Assembly (NCBI RefSeq): GCF_016908715.1
Contig: NZ_JAFBEK010000001.1
Coordinates: 248,001 to 312,000 of the forward strand
Direction of reading: 5' to 3'
Length of the DNA stretch: 64,000 nt
From: Leuconostoc rapi
Lineage (GTDB): Bacteria; Bacillota; Bacilli; Lactobacillales; Lactobacillaceae
Below, one piece after another: positions 9,798 through 18,080 of the stretch (within the stretch, counting starts at the first letter, position 1; the number at the start of each line of letters is the position of its first letter). Under the pieces are notes generated by a model that had not been told where the DNA came from, searched no databases, and saw nothing but the letters and a program-made list of their open reading frames with translations. The translations under genes and the position numbers were made by a program.

Positions 9798-10706
9798 ACA
9801 AAAAATATTGTTGTACTTGGTAGCTTAAATGCCGATAATATTATGAAAATGCCGCGCATGCCATTGGTAGGTGAGACAATGGCATTAACTGATGTGACGA
9901 CTGCACCAGGCGGAAAAGGAGCCAACCAAGCAGTTGCTGCCGCGCGTCAGGGGGCAAATGTTTCATTTATTGGTGCTGTGGGAAACGATAGTAATGGCCA
10001 ATTTATGCGTGCCACTTTGCTAACAAATGGTGTCAATGTTGATGCCGTGGCTACTAACGGTGACGTGCCTACGGGATCAGCCTATATCATGTTGCAAGAA
10101 AGCGGGGCTAACACAATTTTGATCCATGGTGGCGCCAATCAGGCATTAACGATAGCAGATATTGATGAATCAGTAATCGCTAACGCTGACACGCTAATTG
10201 CACAATTCGAGGTGCCATTAGACGTTATTATGGCAGCTTTTAAAATCGCCAAAGCTCATCATGTGCAAACAATTTTAAACCCTGCACCAGCTGTTTACCA
10301 ATTAACACCGGAATTAATGCAAGTGACAGATATTATTGTGCCAAATGAAACTGAGGCACAACTCTTATCCGGTATCACTGTAAAAAATGATGACGCGGTT
10401 TTGAATCGTGTCAGCAATGCTATTTTGGCAAAAGGTGTATCACGTTGTATTATTACATTGGGTGACGCAGGTTCGTTTGTGGCGGATGGGAATAAACGTT
10501 GGTGGGCAAAACCTAACAAAGTTAAAGCAATAGATACGACAGGTGCAGGGGATACTTTTATTGGCACTTTAGCACGTGTTATTGAATCTGATTTTAGTAA
10601 TCTAGATGAAGCTGTAAAGCAAGCTAGTATTGCCAGTGCTATTGCTGTGACTCGAGCAGGTGCGATTCCGTCTATTCCAACGCGTGATGAGGTAGCTGCA
10701 TTCTAA
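9795..10706 (+). CDS. rbsK: ribokinase
   Basis: PfkB-family sugar kinase that phosphorylates D-ribose to ribose 5-phosphate. The 303-aa protein shows the N-terminal GSLNADNIMKMPRMPLVGET motif, the glycine-rich APGGKGANQAVAAARQGA (PfkB signature 1) and the C-terminal DTTGAGDTFIGTL (signature 2, with catalytic Asp). I place the start at ATG 9795 (MTKNIVVLG); an in-frame ATG 18 nt earlier falls inside the leader stem. The last base of the stop codon is the first base of rsmF, so the two are translationally coupled. No ribose transporter or regulator is adjacent. Confidence 0.9.
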   Translation: MTKNIVVLGSLNADNIMKMPRMPLVGETMALTDVTTAPGGKGANQAVAAARQGANVSFIGAVGNDSNGQFMRATLLTNGVNVDAVATNGDVPTGSAYIMLQESGANTILIHGGANQALTIADIDESVIANADTLIAQFEVPLDVIMAAFKIAKAHHVQTILNPAPAVYQLTPELMQVTDIIVPNETEAQLLSGITVKNDDAVLNRVSNAILAKGVSRCIITLGDAGSFVADGNKRWWAKPNKVKAIDTTGAGDTFIGTLARVIESDFSNLDEAVKQASIASAIAVTRAGAIPSIPTRDEVAAF

Positions 10707-12139
10707 TGGCTCACTTACCGGAAGATTTCATCAATAAATATACACAGTTGTTAGGTGAAGAAGCGGATAGCTTTTTCAACTCTTTTTCAAAACCAGTGCA
10801 AAAAGCCTATCGAATTAACCCTTTAAAAGCTAAGACATCAGCTCTTGATGTGCCAGATCAAGGACATGTGCCATATGGTCAATGGGGTCATTTTGGGCAA
10901 GTATCAGGGCATACAGTTGCACATGTCACAGGGGCTGTTTATTCTCAAGAGCCTTCTGCGCAATTTGTTGGCGAAGTTGTGCATCCGCAACCAGGAGAAC
11001 GTGTGCTAGATTTATCAGCTGCACCTGGCGGGAAAACAACGCACTTGGCATCCTTCATGCAACAAAAAGGGCTCTTATGGTCAAACGAAATTTTTATGAA
11101 TCGTGCGAAGATATTGAGCGAAAACGTTGAACGTTTTGGTATTCAAAATGCCATTGTGACATCACATACACCGGCTGAATTAAGCGCTCGGTTACCCCAA
11201 TATTTTGATAAAATTTTATTGGATGCACCTTGTTCTGGCGAAGGCATGTTTCGTAAAAACGAAACTGCGATACAACAATGGCATAAAGATTTCCCACAAG
11301 AATTAGCAGACTTACAACGTCGTATTTTGCACGAAGCAGTCAAAATGTTGCGGCCAGGTGGCCAAATTATTTACTCAACTTGTACTTTTGCTCCAGAAGA
11401 AGATGAGCAAATGATAGCATGGCTGATGTCAACATACCCAACATTGACGCTCAATACAATTGAAAAGCCACCACATATACATTTGAGCGATGGCCGACCA
11501 GAATGGGCAGATAAACACTATACTGATGGCCTGTCAACAGAAAGTTTAACAAAAGAAAAAACCGATCTTAAAAAGACGGCGCGGTTGTGGCCGCACTTGC
11601 TTAATGGAGAAGGCCATTTTGTGGCTAAATTAAGCCAATCAAAAGAGATTCAGAAAATTGAGACGGAAGTTGAACCTCTAAAACAAAAAGCAATGGATCG
11701 TCAGCAACAACAACTCATAGCATCATTTTTAACTGATACCTTGGTTGACTTTGATTTAAACCAACGTATTTTAACATTATTTGGGGAACGTTTATATTTA
11801 GCACCTAAAGAGACACCTGATATTTCTGGCATGAAAATTTTGCGATTAGGTTTGGAGATGGGGATTTTCAAGAAAAAACGTTTTGAACCTGCCCATGCGT
11901 TAGCTTTAGCTTTACATCCGGATGCTGTTGTGCAACATTTTGATATGACGCAGGCCCAATGGATGGATTTTGTACATGGCGATGTTATTCGGACGCAAGC
12001 CACATTAAAAAAGGGGTGGGTGTTAATGACTGCTAATGGTAATGGTGTTGGTTGGGGACGTTATGTCGACGGTCAAATCAAAAATTTCTTGCCAAAAGGT
12101 TTGCGTTTTGCGTTAAAACAAACAGACAGTTTATCATAA
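10706..12139 (+). CDS. rsmF: 16S rRNA (cytosine-C5) methyltransferase, RsmF/YebU-like
   Basis: SAM-dependent RNA m5C methyltransferase of the NOL1/NOP2/Sun family, 477 aa. Motif I is LDLSAAPGGKTTHLAS (about 107). The Cys motif LLDAPCSGEGMFRK and the catalytic Cys in IYSTCTFAPEEDE are both present. The C-terminal half (about 300-477) matches the RsmF-type extension (PUA-like), which distinguishes it from the shorter RsmB. It overlaps the rbsK stop by one base, with GAGGT about 12 nt before ATG inside rbsK. Exact target nucleotide not determinable. Confidence 0.85.
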   Translation: MAHLPEDFINKYTQLLGEEADSFFNSFSKPVQKAYRINPLKAKTSALDVPDQGHVPYGQWGHFGQVSGHTVAHVTGAVYSQEPSAQFVGEVVHPQPGERVLDLSAAPGGKTTHLASFMQQKGLLWSNEIFMNRAKILSENVERFGIQNAIVTSHTPAELSARLPQYFDKILLDAPCSGEGMFRKNETAIQQWHKDFPQELADLQRRILHEAVKMLRPGGQIIYSTCTFAPEEDEQMIAWLMSTYPTLTLNTIEKPPHIHLSDGRPEWADKHYTDGLSTESLTKEKTDLKKTARLWPHLLNGEGHFVAKLSQSKEIQKIETEVEPLKQKAMDRQQQQLIASFLTDTLVDFDLNQRILTLFGERLYLAPKETPDISGMKILRLGLEMGIFKKKRFEPAHALALALHPDAVVQHFDMTQAQWMDFVHGDVIRTQATLKKGWVLMTANGNGVGWGRYVDGQIKNFLPKGLRFALKQTDSLS

Positions 12140-12165
12140 TATTTTTTAAAAGGCGTGATCGTTGT

Positions 12166-12190
12166 CAAGGTCATATTCTGACCTTGTTCT
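12166..12190 (+). terminator. hairpin after rsmF, possible weak terminator
   Basis: An 8-bp perfect stem (12166-12173 with 12179-12186) and loop TATTC, followed by only a short T-rich tail. It overlaps the -35 box of the next promoter. Confidence 0.5.
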
Positions 12191-12211
12191 CCCGAGTAGA
12201 AGTCGTATAAT
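12184..12211 (+). promoter_or_regulatory. promoter of the BMP-type binding protein gene
   Basis: TTGTTC (12184-12189), a 16-nt spacer and TATAAT (12206-12211). The predicted start near 12218 gives a leader of about 88 nt. The leader carries a stem GAGGT/ACCTC with an internal TGC/GCA pairing just before the SD (GGGAG). Confidence 0.65.
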
Positions 12212-12305
12212 AATTGTTTGAACGTAACAATGATATGTTGGTATTGTCAAATCAAAGAGGTCGGTGCTGTGCAACTGCATACCTCAAAAGGGAGAACTAA
12301 TCACC

Positions 12306-13424
12306 ATGAATCAATCAACAAAAATTATTGCCGCCATTGCGGCTATTGTAGTCGTTGGTGGTGGCATTTATGCGGCCACATCACATCAAAAAACGCGTAC
12401 GACAACAGATGCAGGGAATAAAGCAAAATTAGGACTTGTTTTAGATGTTGGTGGTGTTGATGATCATTCATTTAATCAATCAGCATGGGAAGGTGCCAAG
12501 CACTACGCTAAAAATAACCAACTAAAGGCGGGCCAAAATGCACCGGTTACTTACTTCACCGCAACTGATCATTCAGACCTTGATCAAAATTTTAACTTAG
12601 CAACAAAAAATAACAAGTATACCATTGTGTATGGTATTGGCTATTCATTGAATCAATCAATTGCAAAGTCTGCAAAGTTAAATCCAAAACAGAAATTTGT
12701 TTTGGTCGATGATATTGTCACAAATCGTAAAAATGTTGCGTCAGTGATGTTTCGTTCAGAGCAATCATCATATTTAGCTGGTGTCGCTGCTGCCACTAAA
12801 GCTAAGGCAAATGGCGAAAAAAAGCTTGGATTCATCGGTGGTATTCATGGGAATATTATTGATGCTTTTGATGCGGGATTTGAGGCTGGTGTTAAAGCAA
12901 CTGATCCAGAAATCACGATTGAAAAGCAATATGCTAATTCTTTCACTGACTCAGCTAAAGGGAAGACAATTACCGCAACAATGTACGCTTCGGGTATTAA
13001 AACAATCTTTGCTGCTGCAGGTTTTGTTGGTAATGGGGCGTTTTCTGAGGCCAAGGCTGAAAATTCAAAATTAACAGCTGACTCGAAAGATCGTTTATAT
13101 ATTGTTGGTGTTGATCGTGATCAAAAGTCAGATGGTGTATACACGTCTAAAGACGGTAAAAAAGAAACATCAACATTGGCTTCTTCAATCACATCGGTTG
13201 GTGATGGGGTCAAAAATATTGCTGACACCTACAATAAAGACAAGTCATTCCCGGGTGGTCAAACAATTGCCTATGGGTTAAAGGAAAACGGTGTGTATTT
13301 AACAGATTCAGAATTAACGGCAACAGAAAAGACCGCTGTTGAGAAGGCGCAAAAAGCCATTATTGATGGTAAAATCAAAGTGCCAAATCATCCAAAGGGA
13401 TCACAATTTGATCAAAAATTCTAA
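12306..13424 (+). CDS. BMP family substrate-binding protein (nucleoside/purine type)
   Basis: Periplasmic-binding-protein-like extracellular receptor of the BmpA/Med family; characterised members bind nucleosides for an ABC importer. The 372-aa protein starts at ATG 12306 with GGGAG upstream. It has a single N-terminal hydrophobic segment (about 7-24) and then KLGLVLDVGGVDDHSFNQSAWEG, the family's N-terminal hallmark (about 42-64). Unlike most members there is no lipobox cysteine after the hydrophobic segment, so it would be membrane-anchored or secreted rather than lipid-anchored. No ABC permease or ATPase genes lie beside it. Confidence 0.8.
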   Translation: MNQSTKIIAAIAAIVVVGGGIYAATSHQKTRTTTDAGNKAKLGLVLDVGGVDDHSFNQSAWEGAKHYAKNNQLKAGQNAPVTYFTATDHSDLDQNFNLATKNNKYTIVYGIGYSLNQSIAKSAKLNPKQKFVLVDDIVTNRKNVASVMFRSEQSSYLAGVAAATKAKANGEKKLGFIGGIHGNIIDAFDAGFEAGVKATDPEITIEKQYANSFTDSAKGKTITATMYASGIKTIFAAAGFVGNGAFSEAKAENSKLTADSKDRLYIVGVDRDQKSDGVYTSKDGKKETSTLASSITSVGDGVKNIADTYNKDKSFPGGQTIAYGLKENGVYLTDSELTATEKTAVEKAQKAIIDGKIKVPNHPKGSQFDQKF

Positions 13425-13491
13425 ATAAGTTGTGATTTGTTAAGGCATGCTAACGTCGTTTAAAAACGGCATTTAATAGATTATAATTAGA

Positions 13492-13518
13492 AACGTCCCG
13501 AATGGGGTGTTTTTTTTG
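13492..13518 (+). terminator. rho-independent terminator after the BMP gene
   Basis: An 8-bp stem with two G-U pairs (13492-13499 with 13504-13511), loop GAAT and a run of T. Confidence 0.8.
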
Positions 13519-13525
13519 TTATAAT
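13517..13525 (+). promoter_or_regulatory. extended -10 promoter of the DUF1831 gene
   Basis: TGTTATAAT is a perfect TGnTATAAT and overlaps the T-run of the preceding terminator. The predicted start near 13532 is only 12 nt before the SD at 13544. Confidence 0.65.
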
Positions 13526-13543
13526 AAGAACAGTTTATGTTCT

Positions 13544-13632
13544 AGGAGGAAATGCATTAGGAAAGTTAATTGCAGACGAGTATTTAAGCTGTAATCATTT
13601 AACAAACTTCATCTGATGCATCATAGCAAATG
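13544..13632 (+). promoter_or_regulatory. hairpin-bridged ribosome binding site of the DUF1831 gene
   Basis: A full AGGAGG (13544-13549) lies 80 nt before ATG 13630, with no SD nearby. Outer stem 13552-13560 with 13613-13621 (9 pairs, one G-U); second stem 13561-13567 with 13605-13610 (one bulge); terminal stem TTGCAG/CTGTAA at 13570-13575 and 13589-13594. Folding removes 70 nt and leaves 10 nt between SD and AUG. An ATG right after the SD (13552) is followed by one codon and a stop and is only 2 nt from the SD. Confidence 0.7.
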
Positions 13633-13977
13633 GCTTTCAATCAAAAAGTAACAGTAGCAGGGGATGCTACCTATAAAATTAGTAATCAGATTAAAAAGTA
13701 CACACTAGGCGACTTAGGATTTGTTACAAACAATGCTGGGGTTTATATTCTACATCGCGCGCTGGAGCCAGAAAAATCGTTGGCAAATTCAATTCAATTA
13801 AAAATTTCAGTGAACCAAGATCTCACAGGGTTTAAATTAAGTACAGTGTCTGCCGGAGATGTTGTACGTGTTGATATTTTCAAAAATAATCATGCTGATG
13901 ACATGGTGAGATTATATCATTTTTTTATCGATGAATTGTTAGCACGAGGCGTGCTGGAAAAGGTAACATATGACTAA
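13630..13977 (+). CDS. DUF1831 family protein
   Basis: A 115-aa protein with the layout of the lactobacillal DUF1831 family: an N-terminal VTVAGDATYKIS, then KKYTLGDLGFVTNNAG, a central beta-rich block and a C-terminal helix FFIDELLARGVLE. The family has no established activity; in other lactic acid bacteria it is often near cysteine desulfurase or methionine-cycle genes. Those are absent here. The last 8 bases overlap the next gene. The start is ATG 13630, reached through the structured leader described separately. Confidence 0.7.
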   Translation: MAFNQKVTVAGDATYKISNQIKKYTLGDLGFVTNNAGVYILHRALEPEKSLANSIQLKISVNQDLTGFKLSTVSAGDVVRVDIFKNNHADDMVRLYHFFIDELLARGVLEKVTYD

Positions 13978-14623
13978 GTTTTATTTCGTAAGGCATGGGC
14001 AGACTGAATGGAATCTTGAACGTCGTTTTCAGGGTGGACAAGGTGATTCCAATTTATTACCATCAAGTTATTCTGATATGAAAAAGGTGGGTGGTTTTTT
14101 AAAACAAGTCACTTTTACACATATATATGCTTCACCGCTTAGACGTGCGCGAACAACAGCTGTTAATATTGCTCGATCTTTAAATTATCATGGGCGGCTT
14201 TCTCTACGATCAAATATCGCTGAAGTCGGTTTGGGTGATTGGGAAGGCGAATTAATGGCTAACGTACAAGCGAAGTATCCCGAAGCCTATCATAATTTTC
14301 GAGAAGATTTAGACAAATTTGAAGGCCAAGAATTTCATGGTGAAGGATATACTAAGGCTGCCGAACGGTTTGGACGATTCATTAAAAATATAGCTCAGCA
14401 ATATCCAGATGATAACATCTTAATTGTTTCCCATGGATTAGCTTTATCATTCGGTATTAATGGTTTGCTTGACCAACCACGGCAAAGTATCAGAGAACGT
14501 GGTGGTTTGAGTAATACCTCAACAACTATTTTGTCAACGACAGATGGTCAACATTTCATAGTTGAAGACTGGAATAACACAACTTATTTGGACAAAAAGC
14601 AACGACAGTCAATGACTATTTAA
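13970..14623 (+). CDS. histidine phosphatase family protein (phosphoglycerate mutase-like)
   Basis: A 217-aa member of the branch-1 histidine phosphatase superfamily. The catalytic block FYFVRHGQTEWNLERRFQG is at residues 4-22, the second Arg region SPLRRARTTA is at about 56, and the C-terminal histidine is in IVSHGLALSFGING (about 153). These residues form the phosphohistidine pocket. Sequence alone does not separate a cofactor-dependent mutase from a general phosphatase; the family member near DUF1831 in lactobacilli is usually called a phosphoglycerate mutase-like phosphatase. AAGG lies upstream inside the DUF1831 end. Confidence 0.8.
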   Translation: MTKFYFVRHGQTEWNLERRFQGGQGDSNLLPSSYSDMKKVGGFLKQVTFTHIYASPLRRARTTAVNIARSLNYHGRLSLRSNIAEVGLGDWEGELMANVQAKYPEAYHNFREDLDKFEGQEFHGEGYTKAAERFGRFIKNIAQQYPDDNILIVSHGLALSFGINGLLDQPRQSIRERGGLSNTSTTILSTTDGQHFIVEDWNNTTYLDKKQRQSMTI

Positions 14624-14670
14624 ACGGTCTGAATTGCTTTTTTCCATTAAATACTTGGAAACAATCATAA

Positions 14671-17058
14671 ATGGCATATCAAGAACAACAATTAGAAAAA
14701 ATCACTGGCACCTTACAAAATGTTATCTTTGCATCGTCGGATTCTTATTTTAAAATATTATCGGTTCAAATCGATGACTCAACGCTTGAAAATTGGGATG
14801 AACCGGAAATTATTACAACGGGTACATTTGCCGATGTACAGGAGGGCAGTGTTTATGCCTTTTATGGTTCGGTTGTTCGGCATCCAAAGTATGGGCAACA
14901 ATTTAAAGTCACACGTTATGAAAATGAGTTACCACCTGACAAAAATGGTTTAATTAAGTATTTTACGAGTGGCCAATTTTCTGGTATTGGTAAAAAAACG
15001 GCAACCAAAATTGTTGAACATCTGGGTTTGAATGCTGTTAATCTCATTTTAGACGATGTACATGTGTTGGATGGCATTGTCAAAGAAACCACGGCCAAAA
15101 AATTAATGCGAAGTCTACAATTAAATCTAGGATTAGAGCGATTATTTCAAGTTGGTAGCCAATTTGGCATGGGTGCAGATATGGCAGGCCGTCTATATGA
15201 TCAGTATGGTGCTGAAGCAGAGAATATTTTGAGCCAAGATCCCTATCGTCTTGTATTTGAATTTGATGGTATGTCATTTAAAATGGCAGATGTGATTGGT
15301 CAAAAAATTGGTGTTGATCGTACAGATGAACGACGTGTGCAGGCCGCTGTGTATGCCACAATAATAACAATGAGTTATCAGTATGGTTATACTTATCTTA
15401 CGCGTCAGCAATTGATACAATCAAGTGTCAAGCTAATTCGGGATTCAAATGCCGAAGTCGTCGCATCACAGGCAATTGAGCGTTTGTTGGCAGACAACAT
15501 TTTAGTAGAAGAGGATCAGCGCCTCTATGCCGCCACATTGTATCATGCAGAAATGCAAACGGCTAACGATTTGAAGCGTTTGTTAGATGCTAAGTTACCG
15601 TTTGAATTATCAGAGCAAGCTATTAATGCGGCATTTATTACGCCAGGTCAACTCGTATTAGATGATACGCAGATTGCTGCAGTTAAAGCTGGACTAAATG
15701 CGCAAGTCTTTTTATTGACTGGTGGGCCGGGTACTGGGAAGACGACAATTGTACGTGCTGTTGTTGCGACTTGGCACAAGCTGTTGCAAGCGCAAGCTAA
15801 GTATGCTGATAATACAACAGACTTTTTGAAGTCTTACGCAGTAAAGATGGCATCGCCAACAGGGCGCGCAGCTAAACGTATGACGGAAGTAACAGGCTAT
15901 GATGCAACTACTATTCACCGTTTACTCGGGATATCAGATTTAGATGAACCAGAATTCAACGCCGATAATCCCATCGCGGGCGGCTTATTGATCATTGATG
16001 AAGCTTCGATGCTTGATATTGAATTAACAGCTAAGTTACTAGCTGCTATCCCAAACGGCATGAAACTCATGATTGTTGGTGATTCAGACCAACTGCCTTC
16101 AGTTGGCCCGGGAAATGTTCTAGCTGACCTTGTGGCTAGTGGTAAAATAACGCATATTGAGCTTGATACTATTTATCGTCAAGGCAAGGGAAGTAGTATT
16201 ACAACATTGGCTCAACATATTAAAAATGGTGAATTACCAAACGACTTCATGAAAAACCAGCAAGACCGATCAACCTTTATGGTGTCACATGATCAGGCTG
16301 ATCAAGCGATTAAACAAGTCGTTCAAGCAGCCGTAAAAAAAGGGTACACGCAGGATGATCTACAAATATTGACGCCTATTTATAAGACAACATCAGGTGT
16401 TAATGCACTTAATACAATGGCTCAAGAACTCTTTAACCCAGCTAAACCGGCTCAAAAATCACTCCAATTTGGCACGACTATTTTTCGAAAGGGTGATAAA
16501 ATATTACAATTAGAAAATGATAGTGAACGGGATGTTTTTAATGGTGATATGGGAAAAATCATTGCAGTGCAATATAAAAATGATAAGAGCAATGATGATC
16601 ATGAAGACCGCCTAATTGTAGATTTTGATGGTAAAGAGATTAGTTATCCCAAAAAGGACCTGAATCAATTGACTTTGGCTTATGCTACGACGGTTCACAA
16701 AGCGCAAGGCAATGAATTTAAAGTCGTTATTATGGCCTTAACTACAAGATTTGGATTGATGCTTAATCGCAACTTATTATACACTGGTATCACACGAGCT
16801 AAAGAGGCCTTGATTTTAGTTGGCGAATATGAAGCGTTTCTTCATGCTGCACAAACACCCGTGCCGACACGTTTAACAAGATTAAAGGAACGGCTACAAA
16901 ATCAAGAGTTAGCGCCATCACAAGACAGTATTGACAAACCAAATGCCATGCATAAAGTAGCTGAAAATCACTTAACAATTGAAATGATTCAATCAGATGA
17001 TATTTCACCGTTAATTGGTTTAAATGGCGTCACACCATACGATTTTATGCCAAATTAA
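14671..17058 (+). CDS. recD2: RecD2-type DNA helicase
   Basis: Superfamily 1B 5'-3' helicase found without RecBC in Firmicutes, involved in replication-fork and mismatch-repair related processes. The 795-aa protein has the long RecD2 N-terminal extension with helix-hairpin-helix-like repeats (GQFSGIGKKTATKIVEHLG, about 96-114). Walker A is LLTGGPGTGKTT (about 348), Walker B is LLIIDEASMLD, followed by IVGDSDQLPSVGPG. The C-terminal motif TTVHKAQGNEF and TGITRAKEALILVG close the core. SD is weak (GGA at about 12 nt). The gene is followed by prs with its own promoter. Confidence 0.93.
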   Translation: MAYQEQQLEKITGTLQNVIFASSDSYFKILSVQIDDSTLENWDEPEIITTGTFADVQEGSVYAFYGSVVRHPKYGQQFKVTRYENELPPDKNGLIKYFTSGQFSGIGKKTATKIVEHLGLNAVNLILDDVHVLDGIVKETTAKKLMRSLQLNLGLERLFQVGSQFGMGADMAGRLYDQYGAEAENILSQDPYRLVFEFDGMSFKMADVIGQKIGVDRTDERRVQAAVYATIITMSYQYGYTYLTRQQLIQSSVKLIRDSNAEVVASQAIERLLADNILVEEDQRLYAATLYHAEMQTANDLKRLLDAKLPFELSEQAINAAFITPGQLVLDDTQIAAVKAGLNAQVFLLTGGPGTGKTTIVRAVVATWHKLLQAQAKYADNTTDFLKSYAVKMASPTGRAAKRMTEVTGYDATTIHRLLGISDLDEPEFNADNPIAGGLLIIDEASMLDIELTAKLLAAIPNGMKLMIVGDSDQLPSVGPGNVLADLVASGKITHIELDTIYRQGKGSSITTLAQHIKNGELPNDFMKNQQDRSTFMVSHDQADQAIKQVVQAAVKKGYTQDDLQILTPIYKTTSGVNALNTMAQELFNPAKPAQKSLQFGTTIFRKGDKILQLENDSERDVFNGDMGKIIAVQYKNDKSNDDHEDRLIVDFDGKEISYPKKDLNQLTLAYATTVHKAQGNEFKVVIMALTTRFGLMLNRNLLYTGITRAKEALILVGEYEAFLHAAQTPVPTRLTRLKERLQNQELAPSQDSIDKPNAMHKVAENHLTIEMIQSDDISPLIGLNGVTPYDFMPN

Positions 17059-17066
17059 ACATTGCC

Positions 17067-17075
17067 TGTTATAAT
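17067..17075 (+). promoter_or_regulatory. extended -10 promoter of the prs-like gene
   Basis: TGTTATAAT is a perfect TGnTATAAT match 31 nt before ATG; GGAG follows at 17094, 8 nt before the start. Confidence 0.65.
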
Positions 17076-17105
17076 AAAGTGAGAAAATAAAATGGAGTGT
17101 AACTC

Positions 17106-18080
17106 ATGACGACCCCGGAATATCAAATATTTAGCCTTGGCAGTAATCCAAAGTTGGGCATCGAAATTGCGACATTGTTAGGAACAGATTTATCTGCAGT
17201 GGATACACGCCAATTTGCTGATAATGAAATATATGAACGAATCGAACAAACAGTACGCGGACGTGATCTGTATGTCATTCAAGGTATTTCAGATCCAGTT
17301 AATGATAATTTTATGAAACTTATGATATTTATTGATGCGGCCCGCCGTGCATCAGCAAATACAATAAACATCGTGATCCCATATTTTGGCTATGCAAGAG
17401 CTGATCGCAAGGCTCGTTCTCGTGAACCGATTTCTGCACGCATGATTGCTAATATGTTAGAATCACAAGGTGTTAAACGCGTGATAACGATGGATCTTCA
17501 TGCGGATCAAGTGCAAGGATTTTTTGATATTCCAGTTGATCATCTCATTTCAATGCCAGCTTTAGGTCACTATTTTTATGAAAATGACTTACTTGGCGAT
17601 GATTTAGTTGTCGTAGCACCTGATCATTCAAGTGTTAGTCGAGCACGTAAATTTGCTGAATTATTACGTGCTGAATGGGCAGTGGTTGATCGTCGTGTGG
17701 ATGGTGTTTTGTCAAATGGCACCTATGCTGTTACGGGTAATGTTGCAGGAAAACGTGCCGTTTTAGTGGATGATATTATCGACACTGGGACGAGTATGGT
17801 TTTGGCCAGTCAAGCTTTGTCAGCTGCTGGGGTCACAGAGATCTATGCAGCCGCACCGCATGCCGTTCTTTCTGATAATGCTGTAGCAAAATTAGATCAG
17901 TCGGCAATCAAACAAGTTTTGGTAACTAATACAATTGAGGTGCCAAAAGAAAAGCAGTTTAGTAAATTAATACAAATATCTGTAGCAGAGACATTTTCTG
18001 AAACAATTAGGCGTGTGAATGCTTTTGAAAGTATTGAAGATATTATGAAGAGTCCAGATAATAGGGATGTGATGTTATGA
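17106..18080 (+). CDS. prs: ribose-phosphate pyrophosphokinase-like protein (divergent PRPP synthetase)
   Basis: PRPP synthetases transfer pyrophosphate from ATP to ribose 5-phosphate for nucleotide, His and Trp synthesis. This 324-aa protein keeps the oligomer/ATP regions (RADRKARSREPIS, MDLHADQVQGFFDIPVDHL) and a ribose-5-phosphate loop VLVDDIIDTGTSM. It differs from the housekeeping enzyme at key places: the usual PDHGG is PDHSS (about 177), and the catalytic-loop DKRR of Bacillus Prs is DRRV (195-198), replacing the Lys and second Arg important for catalysis. It may be a second isozyme or a non-catalytic paralogue. It overlaps the SGNH gene by 4 bases. Confidence 0.8.
   Translation: MTTPEYQIFSLGSNPKLGIEIATLLGTDLSAVDTRQFADNEIYERIEQTVRGRDLYVIQGISDPVNDNFMKLMIFIDAARRASANTINIVIPYFGYARADRKARSREPISARMIANMLESQGVKRVITMDLHADQVQGFFDIPVDHLISMPALGHYFYENDLLGDDLVVVAPDHSSVSRARKFAELLRAEWAVVDRRVDGVLSNGTYAVTGNVAGKRAVLVDDIIDTGTSMVLASQALSAAGVTEIYAAAPHAVLSDNAVAKLDQSAIKQVLVTNTIEVPKEKQFSKLIQISVAETFSETIRRVNAFESIEDIMKSPDNRDVML

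Noticed and set aside
13552-13560. Start-stop mini-ORF after AGGAGG in the DUF1831 leader
   Set aside because: Only 2 nt from the SD and two codons long. Equivalent mini-ORFs in the other leaders differ and look incidental.
13550-13629. Mobile intron or translational-bypass element inserted after the SD
   Set aside because: The eight inserts share no common sequence, length or boundary motif and lie before, not within, the coding frames.
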